Positions 7,356 to 15,895 of a DNA stretch of 16,522 nt are shown piece by piece (positions within the stretch are counted from its first letter, which is position 1; each line of letters opens with the position of its first letter). The notes beneath the pieces were generated by a model. The model made no database searches and had not been told where the DNA came from. It saw only the letters and a list, made by a program, of their open reading frames with translations. The position numbers and the translations under genes are program-made. Source of the stretch: an uncultured Zetaproteobacteria bacterium (GTDB lineage: Bacteria > Pseudomonadota > Zetaproteobacteria > Mariprofundales > Mariprofundaceae); the NCBI GenBank assembly GCA_947311795.1, contig CAMZLX010000143.1:1-16522 (forward strand), given 5' to 3'.

Positions 7356-9184
7356 TGTGTGGAATCATTGGTGCTGTTGCGCATAACAATGTTCAAGCCA
7401 TATTATTACAAGCCCTCAAAACCATGGAATACCGTGGTTACGATAGTGCGGGCATCTGTGTAGTCAGCCAAGGCAAACTGCAAACCACCAAAGCCAAAGG
7501 TAAACTGGTCAACCTTGAAAGCCTACTCGAAACAACACCTTTGACAGGTCATTTGGGCATTGGGCATACCCGCTGGGCAACCCATGGTGTACCTGAGGTG
7601 CGCAATGCACATCCTCACCAAACCCAAACCATTGCCGTGGTGCATAATGGTATCATTGAAAACCACCAAACATTACGCCAACAATTGGAAGAAAAAGGTG
7701 CAAATTTCACCTCCGACACCGATAGCGAAACCATTCCTTGGCTTTGGCAGCAAGAGTTAAACAACACCTCGGATGAGGAACAAGCCTTTTTGTCCATGCT
7801 CAATCAACTTGAAGGTGCATTTGCCATTGCAGGCGTGAAAGCCAACAAAGGGCAAAGGCTTTGGTTTGCGCGTCGTGGCAGCCCACTTTTATTAGCAAAA
7901 GGCAAGCAAGGCGTGTTTGTGGCATCCGATGCGCTGGCTGTTGGCACTGCGGCTGATGAAGTCGCTTACCTTAAAGAAGGCGAATGGGGCTGGGCAAACA
8001 GCCAAGACACTCAAGTGTTTGACCCTGATGGAAACCCTGTGGATATACCTTGGGAGCCTATGCCTGAAATGGTTGCAGCAAGCAGTAAAGGCGATTATGA
8101 CCACTACATGCTTAAAGAAATTCATGAGCAGCCTCGCGTATTTAGTGAACTTTTGCATGCTTACGCTGCCGACAAACAACATATTCACTTTCCACAAGCT
8201 GCTTTTATTGAAAACGACCCTCTGCCTTCGCGTATTATCATGGTTGCCTGCGGCACTTCATATCATGCTGCACTTACCGCAAGGTATTGGTTGGAGCGGT
8301 ACTTGAAAATCCCAGTTGAAGTGGATGTTGCATCCGAATTCCGCTACCGCGACCCTGTGATTGGCGATAACACTTGGTTTATCACCCTTTCCCAATCGGG
8401 TGAAACTGCCGACACATTGGAAGCCTTGCGATTATTCAAACGGCAAACACCACAAAATAAAACTTTGGTATTTTGTAATGTGGCTTCATCATCCATGGTG
8501 CGTGAATCCGATGGTGTGATTGAATTGTATGCAGGCCCCGAAATTGGTGTGGCATCAACCAAGGCTTATACCGCGCAACTTTTAGCGCTTGCTTTATTCT
8601 CACTCAAACTCGCCTCGGATAACCATGCACTATCTCCGCAAGACACAGCATCTCATCTTCAGTCTCTTTATGTCGCTGTGGATGGTGCTAAAGATTTATT
8701 GGATAAACCTGAACAATTTGAACCACTCACCCCTCTTTTTGGTACAGCACATGGCGCTTTATTTTTGGGTCGGGGGCCTTGTTTCCCGCTTGCCTTGGAA
8801 GGCGCACTCAAACTTAAAGAGATATCATACCTTCATGCCGAAGGTTATGCCGCAGGCGAAATGAAACATGGGCCTATCGCACTGATTGATAAGAATTTAC
8901 CCGTAGTGGTCTTAGCACTTCGTCAGTATCACTTGGATAAAGTCATCTCTAACCTGCACGAGGTACAAGCCCGTGGTGCCAAAGTCATTTTGGTCACAGA
9001 TATGAATGAAAAAGACTGCCCAGACAATGTGGATGCTTTGGTTCACATCCCAGAAGGCGACTTTTTCAGCGCCCCACTCTTGGCATCCATCCCCCTGCAA
9101 TATTTGGCGTATAATGTAGCAAAAGCTAAGGGTACGGATGTTGATCAACCACGAAACCTTGCTAAATCGGTTACTGTGGAGTGA
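7355..9184 (+). CDS. glmS: Glutamine-fructose-6-phosphate aminotransferase (isomerising)
   Basis: GlmS makes glucosamine-6-phosphate from fructose-6-phosphate and glutamine, the first committed step of amino-sugar synthesis and the entry to the GlmU product. Its 609 residues equal the E. coli enzyme. The chain begins MCGIIGAV; Met removal exposes the catalytic Cys of the class II amidotransferase domain. GHTRWATHG and HNGIIENH follow. Two SIS domains follow: the first with ACGTSYHAAL and SQSGETADTLEAL, the second with FLGRGPCFPLALEGALKLKE, ISYLHAEGYAAGEMKHGP. It ends AKSVTVE with the Schiff-base Lys604 (603 without Met). A ribosome site AAAGG (7341-7345) is nine bases before the start. The start overlaps the glmU stop by one base. 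No glmS ribozyme was seen; it would not be expected outside Gram-positives. Confidence 0.98.
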   Translation: MCGIIGAVAHNNVQAILLQALKTMEYRGYDSAGICVVSQGKLQTTKAKGKLVNLESLLETTPLTGHLGIGHTRWATHGVPEVRNAHPHQTQTIAVVHNGIIENHQTLRQQLEEKGANFTSDTDSETIPWLWQQELNNTSDEEQAFLSMLNQLEGAFAIAGVKANKGQRLWFARRGSPLLLAKGKQGVFVASDALAVGTAADEVAYLKEGEWGWANSQDTQVFDPDGNPVDIPWEPMPEMVAASSKGDYDHYMLKEIHEQPRVFSELLHAYAADKQHIHFPQAAFIENDPLPSRIIMVACGTSYHAALTARYWLERYLKIPVEVDVASEFRYRDPVIGDNTWFITLSQSGETADTLEALRLFKRQTPQNKTLVFCNVASSSMVRESDGVIELYAGPEIGVASTKAYTAQLLALALFSLKLASDNHALSPQDTASHLQSLYVAVDGAKDLLDKPEQFEPLTPLFGTAHGALFLGRGPCFPLALEGALKLKEISYLHAEGYAAGEMKHGPIALIDKNLPVVVLALRQYHLDKVISNLHEVQARGAKVILVTDMNEKDCPDNVDALVHIPEGDFFSAPLLASIPLQYLAYNVAKAKGTDVDQPRNLAKSVTVE

Positions 9185-9194
9185 TATAAGCTTT

Positions 9195-11090
9195 ATGAAA
9201 GTACTCTTGCCCCTTCTTCTTGTTACTGGACTCGTTGCTGGTGCATTATACTTTATGAACCCTGATTCAAACAAAAGACAATCAGATATCGACATGTTAG
9301 AGCTTGGGAATTTCGCCTTCCAACAACAACGTTATAATGATGCTTTCCAATGGTTTAACAAAGCTGCGTTGCAGGGTGACAAAGAAGCACAATACCAATT
9401 ATCCCAAATGTTCAGTAATGGGCAAGGTGTCGAACAAAGCGATATCCTAGCCTTAAACTGGATGCAAAAAGCAGCATCGACTGGTTTTGGTAAAGCAGAG
9501 TTTGCTTATGCAAACATGCTTTTTTTTGGTAAAGGTTTGGATAAACCAAACCCTGGTCATGCATTGCTTTGGTATAAAAAGGCAGCAAAACAAGGTTACC
9601 CCAAAGCTATGCTTAAATTGGCAAAGCTCCTTACAGAAAATGATATTTTCCTTGCTCTAGACTGGGTCATTAAGGCAGAAGCATTTCCTGTTACGCAACA
9701 AGAAGCTATTAGCCTCCGCAAAAAAATAGCTGCTGGGATTACGACCAAAGCCAATCATGGGGATAAACAGGCTCAATATAAACTTGCCATGATGTATCTT
9801 TCTGGCAACGGACTTCCCAATAATATTGCTTTAGCCAAATCTTGGTTGCAGAAATCTGCTCAACAAGGGCATCTCCAAGCTCAATACCAACTAGGTCTAA
9901 TCTATGCTCAAAATCAACAAGGTTGGAAAAAAAGTCTGTTTTGGTTAACTCAAGCCTCCAAACAAGGACACCAAGATGCTGGTTATGCAATTCCCGCTAT
10001 CATCAGCACACATAACAATCAAGGTGATATCAAAGAAGCATGGCGCTGGTTGTATCACGGCCTACGTAAACACGAGCCTAAAATTGTATATAACTTTGCT
10101 GTTATTCGTAAAAATGGGGAGCTTGGGTTAACACAAAGCGACAGTCAATTTGCAGAGCGACTGACTTTTGCAGCCAACCATAATATTATTTACGCCCAAA
10201 ATGATGCTGCTATATACAATGTATTACAAAATGAAAAAAACAAAAACAATCTAAAATGGCTGGAATCTGCGGGCAAAGCAGGTGATAACATAGCCCAATT
10301 CAACCTTGGTTTATTATTTGCGCGTGGCAACAGCTTTAGCCCTAATGATGAGAAAGCACTCTATTGGTGGAAGCTTGCTGAAAGCAATAACAACTCCAAA
10401 GCACAACTTCTTCTTGGTTTATTTTATCATATTGGGCGCGGCACAGGGCGTAGCGAGCAAGATGCTATCCACTGGTATGAAAAAGCCGCTAAAAACAAAA
10501 CAGCTGATGCTTTGTTTAATTTGGCTATGATTTATTACCATGGTCGTGGTGTGAATCAAGACTATAAAAAAGCTGCGCAATATCTAAAACAATTGGCAAG
10601 TCAAAATGATTCTAAAGCGCAGAACTTATATGCATCCTTATTCTTGGATGGTAAAGGTGTAAACTACTCACCTGAAACCGCTGTAGCTTGGTTCACCCGC
10701 GCTGCAAGGCTAGGAAACATCAATGCCATGTTTAACCTTGCCACACAATACCGAAGTGGAACGGGTGTCGCACAAGATGATAAAAAAGCCATGTATTGGT
10801 ACAAAAAAGCAGCCGAAAAAGAGTTCGCACCTGCAGAAAATGCTTTGGGTTATCTTTACGCAGAAGGTCGTGGCACCAAAAAGAATTTGGATCAAGCTGA
10901 AGAATGGTTTTACAGAGCAAATGAACACGGTTTAAGGCTAGCAGGAAAAAACCTCGATGTTTTAAAACATCAGGGTTCTTATTCTTTGGTAACCTTACAA
11001 ATCAACACAGATATTCGCAGCAGTGTATTAACAGACAAACAAATTGATTTAAGCCATTGGCTGGAAGTTCACCACACACCTATTTTATAA
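9195..11090 (+). CDS. Membrane-anchored Sel1-repeat protein
   Basis: The 631-residue product has a very hydrophobic amino end (MKVLLPLLLVTGLVAGALYF) that reads as an uncleaved signal anchor or a signal peptide, so the rest is probably periplasmic. From about residue 40 to 580 it is filled with Sel1-like (SLR, TPR-related) helical repeats of about 36 residues. The clearest copies are at about 62-135, 185-240 and 366-581, with the recurring A-x-x-W-Y-x-K-A-A and L-A-x-x-Y-x-x-G-x-G-V signatures. The middle (240-360) is degenerate. Such repeats act as protein-binding scaffolds and no catalytic domain is visible. The gene begins 10 bases after glmS. The start at 9195 is preferred because a longer reading from 9138 would lie inside glmS and hide the hydrophobic segment, although no strong ribosome site precedes it; termination-reinitiation after glmS is likely. 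The specific role is unknown. Confidence 0.85.
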   Translation: MKVLLPLLLVTGLVAGALYFMNPDSNKRQSDIDMLELGNFAFQQQRYNDAFQWFNKAALQGDKEAQYQLSQMFSNGQGVEQSDILALNWMQKAASTGFGKAEFAYANMLFFGKGLDKPNPGHALLWYKKAAKQGYPKAMLKLAKLLTENDIFLALDWVIKAEAFPVTQQEAISLRKKIAAGITTKANHGDKQAQYKLAMMYLSGNGLPNNIALAKSWLQKSAQQGHLQAQYQLGLIYAQNQQGWKKSLFWLTQASKQGHQDAGYAIPAIISTHNNQGDIKEAWRWLYHGLRKHEPKIVYNFAVIRKNGELGLTQSDSQFAERLTFAANHNIIYAQNDAAIYNVLQNEKNKNNLKWLESAGKAGDNIAQFNLGLLFARGNSFSPNDEKALYWWKLAESNNNSKAQLLLGLFYHIGRGTGRSEQDAIHWYEKAAKNKTADALFNLAMIYYHGRGVNQDYKKAAQYLKQLASQNDSKAQNLYASLFLDGKGVNYSPETAVAWFTRAARLGNINAMFNLATQYRSGTGVAQDDKKAMYWYKKAAEKEFAPAENALGYLYAEGRGTKKNLDQAEEWFYRANEHGLRLAGKNLDVLKHQGSYSLVTLQINTDIRSSVLTDKQIDLSHWLEVHHTPIL

Positions 11091-11172
11091 GTTTCGGATC
11101 CCCAAAAAAATAACCCAACATACAACTCCCTCATTTTATTTTCTTATTGCATCCTGAGTATTATTGGTGAGT

Positions 11173-14100
11173 ATGGCTCGCTTTGTATCAAGACCATCAA
11201 TTCGCTTTGGGGAATCCATGCCAGCAGACATCACACAAGCTTTTATCGAAGACAATTTGGACAGTGTTTACCTAGAAAAAGGGCGTGATTATTTCAAAAA
11301 TGGTCAGGTGGAAGAACTTCATTTTGACGCTTCAAAACATAGCATTACCGCACTCGTGATGGGCTCATCGGCAAAGCCACATCATGTTTCCATCAGTTAC
11401 GATGAATTTGATATTGATGGCGATTGCGATTGCCCGCTTCAGTTTAACTGTGAACATGTTGCCGCAGCCTTATATGCCGTGCTTGCTGAAACATCCACCC
11501 TTCCCCGCAAAAAACGCAAGAAAAAAGAAGAAGCTGTTCCTTTTCACAGCTGGTTAGGTGTTGCAGGACAAAGCGCGCCTTCCACCATGGCACGCAATGA
11601 TTACCCCAGTGATGTTCGCCAACGCTTATTATATATTATCCGTCCAGACAGAAAGCAGCGCCTGCGCATTCATTTTGAATCCGTACGCCTGCTTAAAGAT
11701 GACAGTTATGGAAAAGCCACGACTTACAACTGCAAAAGCATTCTAAGCCGAAATGTGCCCCGTTATATCTTGTCGGTGGATGAACGTATCCTACGTGATA
11801 CTGCGGCGGGTTTATCTGTTGGAGAAGATTCATTTTTATTGCGCGGCATAACAGGGCAAGAGATGTTAGAGCGCGTGATTAAAACGGGGCGTTGCCATTG
11901 GTGGGATAAAGATAGACCCGCACTCAAGTTGGACAAAGCTAGACCCGCCGAATGGTTTTGGGATATGGATGCGCAAGGTGTACAAACTTTAAGCCTACGC
12001 CCCAATCCGGAAGCCATGATTATCCAAGTTTCACCACCTTATTATTTGGATATAAGCCAAAATACATGTGGTCAAATCGAGCAGCCTTGTTCATTGGAAG
12101 AAACACGCGACCTGCTAAATACCCTTCCTTTAAAACCTGAAGATATTACAGGTGATACTGATATTTTACTGCCCAACCTTCCTGATTTCATTCCGCAACC
12201 TGAGCGATTAACACTGCAACAAGAGGTTGTGCAACCCATCACCATCATCAGTTTTGATTCCATACCCATACATTCCCCTATCTATGGCACCCATTTTGAT
12301 GGGCTTGATGTTTGGTTTGAATATGGTGAAGAGCGCACCAAATATGGTGTCACTGATGAGCCTGTTCGCATCAAGAAAGGTAGCCAGCTCATCGAGTATG
12401 CCAGAGATAAAGATGCAGAAAATGCGGCTATGCTTGAGCTGCTTGCATTTGGTATTTCTGAAACGCCCAAAGCCATGGCAATCAAACTGAAAAAAGCTGG
12501 TATTTTGCCCCAATACACCCTGTATAACCAAGATTGGATTACCTTTATGGCTGAGGTTATACCCTCCCTAAAAGATAAAGGTCTTGAAATCGAAATGAGT
12601 AGCGATTTCCGCTACAACCTGCTCACCGCAGAATCATGGAACTTGGGTGTGGATGGTGAGGGTTTAATTGGGAAAGCTGATTTCACTGCCACGCTCGCAG
12701 ATGGCGAATCCATTGATTTGATTGATGCGATTGCCGCATGGATTAAAGAAAATCCGGAGCGTTTATCCGATGAAATGCTCAATACCATCAAAACCATGGA
12801 ACATGTACCCCTACCCTTGGTGGATGGGCGTATGTTATCCATCCCTGGTGATATGTTATTCAGTATTTTGAAACACATGATGGAATTATTTGCGACCACG
12901 AGCATTCGAGAAAAAGAAATATCTGGCATTCAAATGCTTGCCATCCAAAAAGACTTGGAAAAGCATGAAAAAGTCAAAATCAAAGATGATAAAAAGTGGC
13001 TAGAGCTGGTTCATCAACTGGTGGATACAAGTAAAATCAATGAAATTGAAGTACCCAAAGGATTACAAGCAGAGCTTAGAGACTACCAACGTGATGGGCT
13101 TAATTGGCTGCAAATGATGATGCGCACTGGTGTGCATGGTATTCTTGCTGATGATATGGGTTTGGGTAAAACCGTGCAAACCCTTGCCAGCATTCTCAAA
13201 GAAAAAGAGGAGGGTCGCTTAAAACATCCTGCTTTAGTGATTGCACCCACAAGCCTCATGCACAACTGGCGTATGGAAGCACAAAAGTTTACACCCGATT
13301 TAAAAGTGTTGGTTTTACACGGTGCTCATCGTGCACGGTACTTTGATGATATTGCGCAATATGATTTGGTGCTCTCCACCTACCCACTTTTACCGCGTGA
13401 TGCAGGTTTCTTGATTGATGAACCTTATCACATGCTTATTTTGGATGAAGCACAGAATATTAAAAACCCTAGAGCCAAAGCTTCTCAACTGGTACGCGAA
13501 TTTAATGCCCGCCATCGTATTTGTTTGACGGGCACACCGATTGAAAACCACTTGGGCGAACTCTGGGCGCAATTTGATTTCTTAATGCCTGGCTATTTGT
13601 ATGACCAAAAGAACTTCACCAATTTATTCCGTAAACCCATTGAACAAGATGGCAGTGAATCACGACAAGATGCTTTAAATATTCGTGTTCGCCCCTTCTT
13701 GCTACGCCGTCTCAAAGAAGATGTTGCCAAAGAATTGCCTGCTAAAAGTAATATTGTCCGCAGCGTTGAGCTCTCAAGTGGGCAGCGTGCATTGTATGAA
13801 AGCGTACGTTTGGCGATGCAGAAGAAAGTGCGTGATTCCGTGGCAGCCATGGGTGTTGCCAAGAGTAAAATTATTGTTTTGGATGCTTTGATGAAGATGC
13901 GTCAAGTGTGTTGCGACCCGCGCTTGGTCAAACAAATGGATACCGATGGCATCCCATCTGCCAAAACAGATATGCTTAAAGAAATGCTGCCTGAAATGGT
14001 GGAGGAAGGCAGGAAAATACTTATCTTTTCTCAGTTTGCAGAAATGCTTAGGTTGATTGAAGCACTGTGTCATGAGCTAGAGCTACCCTTTGTGAAGCTG

Positions 14101-14502
14101 ACAGGGCAAACCAAAGACCGCATCACACCTGTTGACATGTTTCAAGCTGGTGACGTGCCTATCTTCCTCATCAGCCTCAAAGCGGGCGGCACAGGGCTGA
14201 ACTTAACAGCCGCAGACACCGTGATTCACTTCGACCCATGGTGGAATCCTGCCGCAGAAGACCAAGCCACCGATAGAGCGCATAGGATTGGGCAGGATAA
14301 ACCTGTGTTTGTTTATAAATTAACCACCATTGGCACAGTTGAAGAGAAGATATTGGAGATGCAAGAGCGCAAACGCGCACTCGCCAACAGTATTCATGGC
14401 AGTGGTAGCCAAGGTAGTGCTTTGTGGACAGAAGATGAGCTTCAATCTCTGTTTGAACCACTCGCCGATGTGGAAGAAGAACCCAGCCTAACTGAAAAAT
14501 AA
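11173..14502 (+). CDS. SNF2-family ATPase with N-terminal SWIM zinc finger
   Basis: This is a Swi2/Snf2 DNA translocase-like protein of about 1109 residues. A SWIM zinc finger (C85-x-C87-x5-C93-x-H95) opens the chain, followed by a basic KKRKKKEE stretch and a long region typical of bacterial SNF2-associated domains. The ATPase core starts near residue 635 (LRDYQRDGLNWL). It shows Walker A DDMGLGKT at 660-667, the DEAQ box at 758-761, the LTGTPIENHLGELW block, then the helicase C-terminal lobe with ILIFSQF, SLKAGGTGLNLT, DPWWNPAAEDQATDRAHRIGQ (HRIGQ at 1037-1041). All core motifs are intact. It probably remodels protein-DNA or transcription complexes, but no target is visible. The start is uncertain: TTG 11164, GTG 11167, ATG 11173, or ATG 11218, which has GGGGA four bases upstream. 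A TATTAT box at 11159-11164, if it is a -10, would favour 11218. Confidence 0.92.
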   Translation: MARFVSRPSIRFGESMPADITQAFIEDNLDSVYLEKGRDYFKNGQVEELHFDASKHSITALVMGSSAKPHHVSISYDEFDIDGDCDCPLQFNCEHVAAALYAVLAETSTLPRKKRKKKEEAVPFHSWLGVAGQSAPSTMARNDYPSDVRQRLLYIIRPDRKQRLRIHFESVRLLKDDSYGKATTYNCKSILSRNVPRYILSVDERILRDTAAGLSVGEDSFLLRGITGQEMLERVIKTGRCHWWDKDRPALKLDKARPAEWFWDMDAQGVQTLSLRPNPEAMIIQVSPPYYLDISQNTCGQIEQPCSLEETRDLLNTLPLKPEDITGDTDILLPNLPDFIPQPERLTLQQEVVQPITIISFDSIPIHSPIYGTHFDGLDVWFEYGEERTKYGVTDEPVRIKKGSQLIEYARDKDAENAAMLELLAFGISETPKAMAIKLKKAGILPQYTLYNQDWITFMAEVIPSLKDKGLEIEMSSDFRYNLLTAESWNLGVDGEGLIGKADFTATLADGESIDLIDAIAAWIKENPERLSDEMLNTIKTMEHVPLPLVDGRMLSIPGDMLFSILKHMMELFATTSIREKEISGIQMLAIQKDLEKHEKVKIKDDKKWLELVHQLVDTSKINEIEVPKGLQAELRDYQRDGLNWLQMMMRTGVHGILADDMGLGKTVQTLASILKEKEEGRLKHPALVIAPTSLMHNWRMEAQKFTPDLKVLVLHGAHRARYFDDIAQYDLVLSTYPLLPRDAGFLIDEPYHMLILDEAQNIKNPRAKASQLVREFNARHRICLTGTPIENHLGELWAQFDFLMPGYLYDQKNFTNLFRKPIEQDGSESRQDALNIRVRPFLLRRLKEDVAKELPAKSNIVRSVELSSGQRALYESVRLAMQKKVRDSVAAMGVAKSKIIVLDALMKMRQVCCDPRLVKQMDTDGIPSAKTDMLKEMLPEMVEEGRKILIFSQFAEMLRLIEALCHELELPFVKLTGQTKDRITPVDMFQAGDVPIFLISLKAGGTGLNLTAADTVIHFDPWWNPAAEDQATDRAHRIGQDKPVFVYKLTTIGTVEEKILEMQERKRALANSIHGSGSQGSALWTEDELQSLFEPLADVEEEPSLTEK

Positions 14503-14559
14503 GTTGTAAGACGAAACCCTTTCCTTCGACTTAAAACGAAACATAAGGAGAGGACTGTT

Positions 14560-15681
14560 ATGGAATGGGTTTTTATTATTTTTGCGAGCATGTTGTTTTT
14601 GGCGTATGCCAATGGCGCAAACGATAATTTTAAAGGTGTGGCAACCCTGCTTGGCAGCCATACCTTAACCCACAAACAAGCTTTAATCCTTGCCACAGTC
14701 GCCACCCTTGCAGGCGCACTCACTGCCGCATTTTTTGCCACAGAACTTGCCAAAACATTCAGTGGCAAAGGTCTTGTCCCGCTTGAACTGATTACCACAC
14801 CTGAATTTATGCTGGCTGTGATGTTGGGTGCAGCGCTTACGGTGTTTATTGCTGCCAAGTTTGGCATTCCGATTTCAACCACCCATGGTTTGATTGGTGG
14901 CCTTGTTGGCGCAGGTTTAATGGCTGCAGGTAGCGAGCTAAACTTAGATGCTCTGGGCAAAAGTTATCTGATTCCATTGGCTGTTAGCCCTTTGATTGCG
15001 GTGATGGTTGCTGCCCTGCTCTATTTTATCGCCACCAGCATTCGTAAAAAGTTAAACATCAATAAACAATCCTGTTTATGTCTGGGTGAAAAGCGTCTTG
15101 ATGTGGTTGTGCCTGAAGGTATGTCACCCATGAGTGCATTTTCCAGCTTGGACATGGTGATTGATGATGTGGACAACTGCAAAGTCAAAGCCATTGATGT
15201 GTATGACGGACATATGTTGGGCTTTCGCATCCAAAAGCTTGTGGATGGTGTGCATATTTTCAGCGGTGCGGCTGTGAGCTTTGCCAGAGGTTTACATGAC
15301 ACGCCTAAAATCGTAGGTGTTGCCCTTGCCGCAGGTGCGATGGATATTTATTGGGTCACATTCTTGGCAGCCATTGCCATGGCATTGGGCGGTGTGCTTC
15401 AATCGCACAAAATCGCCAAAACCATGTCACAAGACATCACTGAAATTAATCATGGGCAAGGCTTAACCGCCAACCTTGTCACCAGTATCATGGTCATCTT
15501 TGCATCCAAATGGGGGGTGCCTGTTTCAACTACGCATGTGTCTTGCGGCGCAATCTTTGGCATTGGTTCGGTGAATGGCAAAACCAATTGGTCAATCGTG
15601 GGTAGCATCGTGTTTGCATGGGTGCTCACACTGCCGATTGCGGCAAGCATCGCCGCTGCTTCTTATTATCTGCTGACTTAG
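14560..15681 (+). CDS. PiT-family inorganic phosphate/anion transporter
   Basis: PiT proteins are inner-membrane cation-coupled carriers for phosphate and, in some branches, sulfate. The 373-residue product has the duplicated fold. Repeat one contains GANDNFKG (19-26) and ISTTHG (105-110); repeat two contains SFARGLHDTPK (240-250) and VSTTHV (322-327). About ten hydrophobic helices surround a soluble central loop (about 163-225) that carries a CLC pair (C172, C174) and C207. The second signature departs from the classical G-A-N-D: it reads GLHD, with His at the Asn position. A strong AAGGAG(AGG) site (14545-14552) precedes ATG. The gene lies 57 bases after the SNF2 gene on the same strand and could be cotranscribed. 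No phoB-like operator or phoU/pap neighbour is seen, so phosphate as the substrate is only the family default. Confidence 0.9.
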   Translation: MEWVFIIFASMLFLAYANGANDNFKGVATLLGSHTLTHKQALILATVATLAGALTAAFFATELAKTFSGKGLVPLELITTPEFMLAVMLGAALTVFIAAKFGIPISTTHGLIGGLVGAGLMAAGSELNLDALGKSYLIPLAVSPLIAVMVAALLYFIATSIRKKLNINKQSCLCLGEKRLDVVVPEGMSPMSAFSSLDMVIDDVDNCKVKAIDVYDGHMLGFRIQKLVDGVHIFSGAAVSFARGLHDTPKIVGVALAAGAMDIYWVTFLAAIAMALGGVLQSHKIAKTMSQDITEINHGQGLTANLVTSIMVIFASKWGVPVSTTHVSCGAIFGIGSVNGKTNWSIVGSIVFAWVLTLPIAASIAAASYYLLT

Positions 15682-15698
15682 ATTTATCATTAGCCACC

Positions 15699-15718
15699 GA
15701 TGAACACAGATGGACACG
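15699..15718 (+). repeat. Two tandem decamers just after the PiT gene
   Basis: GATGAACACA (15699-15708) is followed directly by GATGGACACG (15709-15718), with eight of ten bases identical and a partial third GA. From memory, similar CACNGATGAACAC strings recur in intergenic DNA of many environmental bacteria; I cannot search to confirm it. No function is claimed. Confidence 0.5.
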
Positions 15719-15736
15719 GAGTGCGAACCCCTCCAC

Positions 15737-15850
15737 CCCTTTGTTAAGCTGCGCCAGTGCGTAAGTTCAAAAAGGGATGAAGCAAAATACTTGCTCTATT
15801 TTGCGCCCGCTTTGAACTTTAAGCACTGGTTATAAGCAGCTTGTAAAGGG
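15737..15850. repeat. 114-base imperfect palindrome with six matching arm blocks
   Basis: Nested complementary blocks run symmetrically inward: CCCTTT (15737-15742) with AAAGGG (15845-15850); AAGCTGC (15746-15752) with GCAGCTT (15836-15842); CCAGTGC (15754-15760) with GCACTGG (15823-15829); GTTCAAA (15765-15771) with TTTGAAC (15811-15817); and GCAAAATA (15782-15789) with TATTTTGC (15797-15804). A GGG/CCC pair (15774-15776 with 15806-15808) also fits. The apical loop is seven bases (15790-15796). Small bulges separate the blocks. The structure contains no convincing ORF and no T-run, so it is not a plain terminator. It could be a MITE/REP-like non-autonomous element or a structured RNA. Confidence 0.8.
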
Positions 15851-15888
15851 CAGCTTTTTGGTTCGTTTTTGGCTGCCCAAAAATGAAC
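15848..15888. repeat. Two overlapping, mutually exclusive hairpins
   Basis: Hairpin A pairs GGGCAGC (15848-15854) with GCTGCCC (15872-15878) around a 17-base loop. Hairpin B pairs GTTCGTTTTTGG (15861-15872) with CCAAAAATGAAC (15877-15888) around a four-base CTGC loop, 12 pairs with one G-U when read as plus-strand RNA. The arms of A and B share bases 15872 and 15877-15878, so both cannot fully form at once. A also shares GGG with the right end of the large palindrome. The B-type TTTTTGG-loop-CCAAAAA pattern resembles intergenic repeats I have seen in other proteobacteria, but that is from memory. Confidence 0.75.
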
Positions 15889-15895
15889 AGAAGAT

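Noticed and set aside
9138..9194. Longer Sel1-protein reading starting inside glmS
   Set aside because: The extra 19 residues are the out-of-frame tail of glmS; starting at 9195 exposes a proper hydrophobic signal segment.
14503..14533. Possible terminator after the SNF2 gene (TAAGTTG paired with CGACTTA)
   Set aside because: The stem is only seven pairs with a G-U, the loop is about 17 bases and no T-run follows.
14442..14960. Open frame of 172 codons on the minus strand
   Set aside because: It is antisense to the SNF2 end and the PiT start, low in complexity, and conflicts with two well-supported genes.
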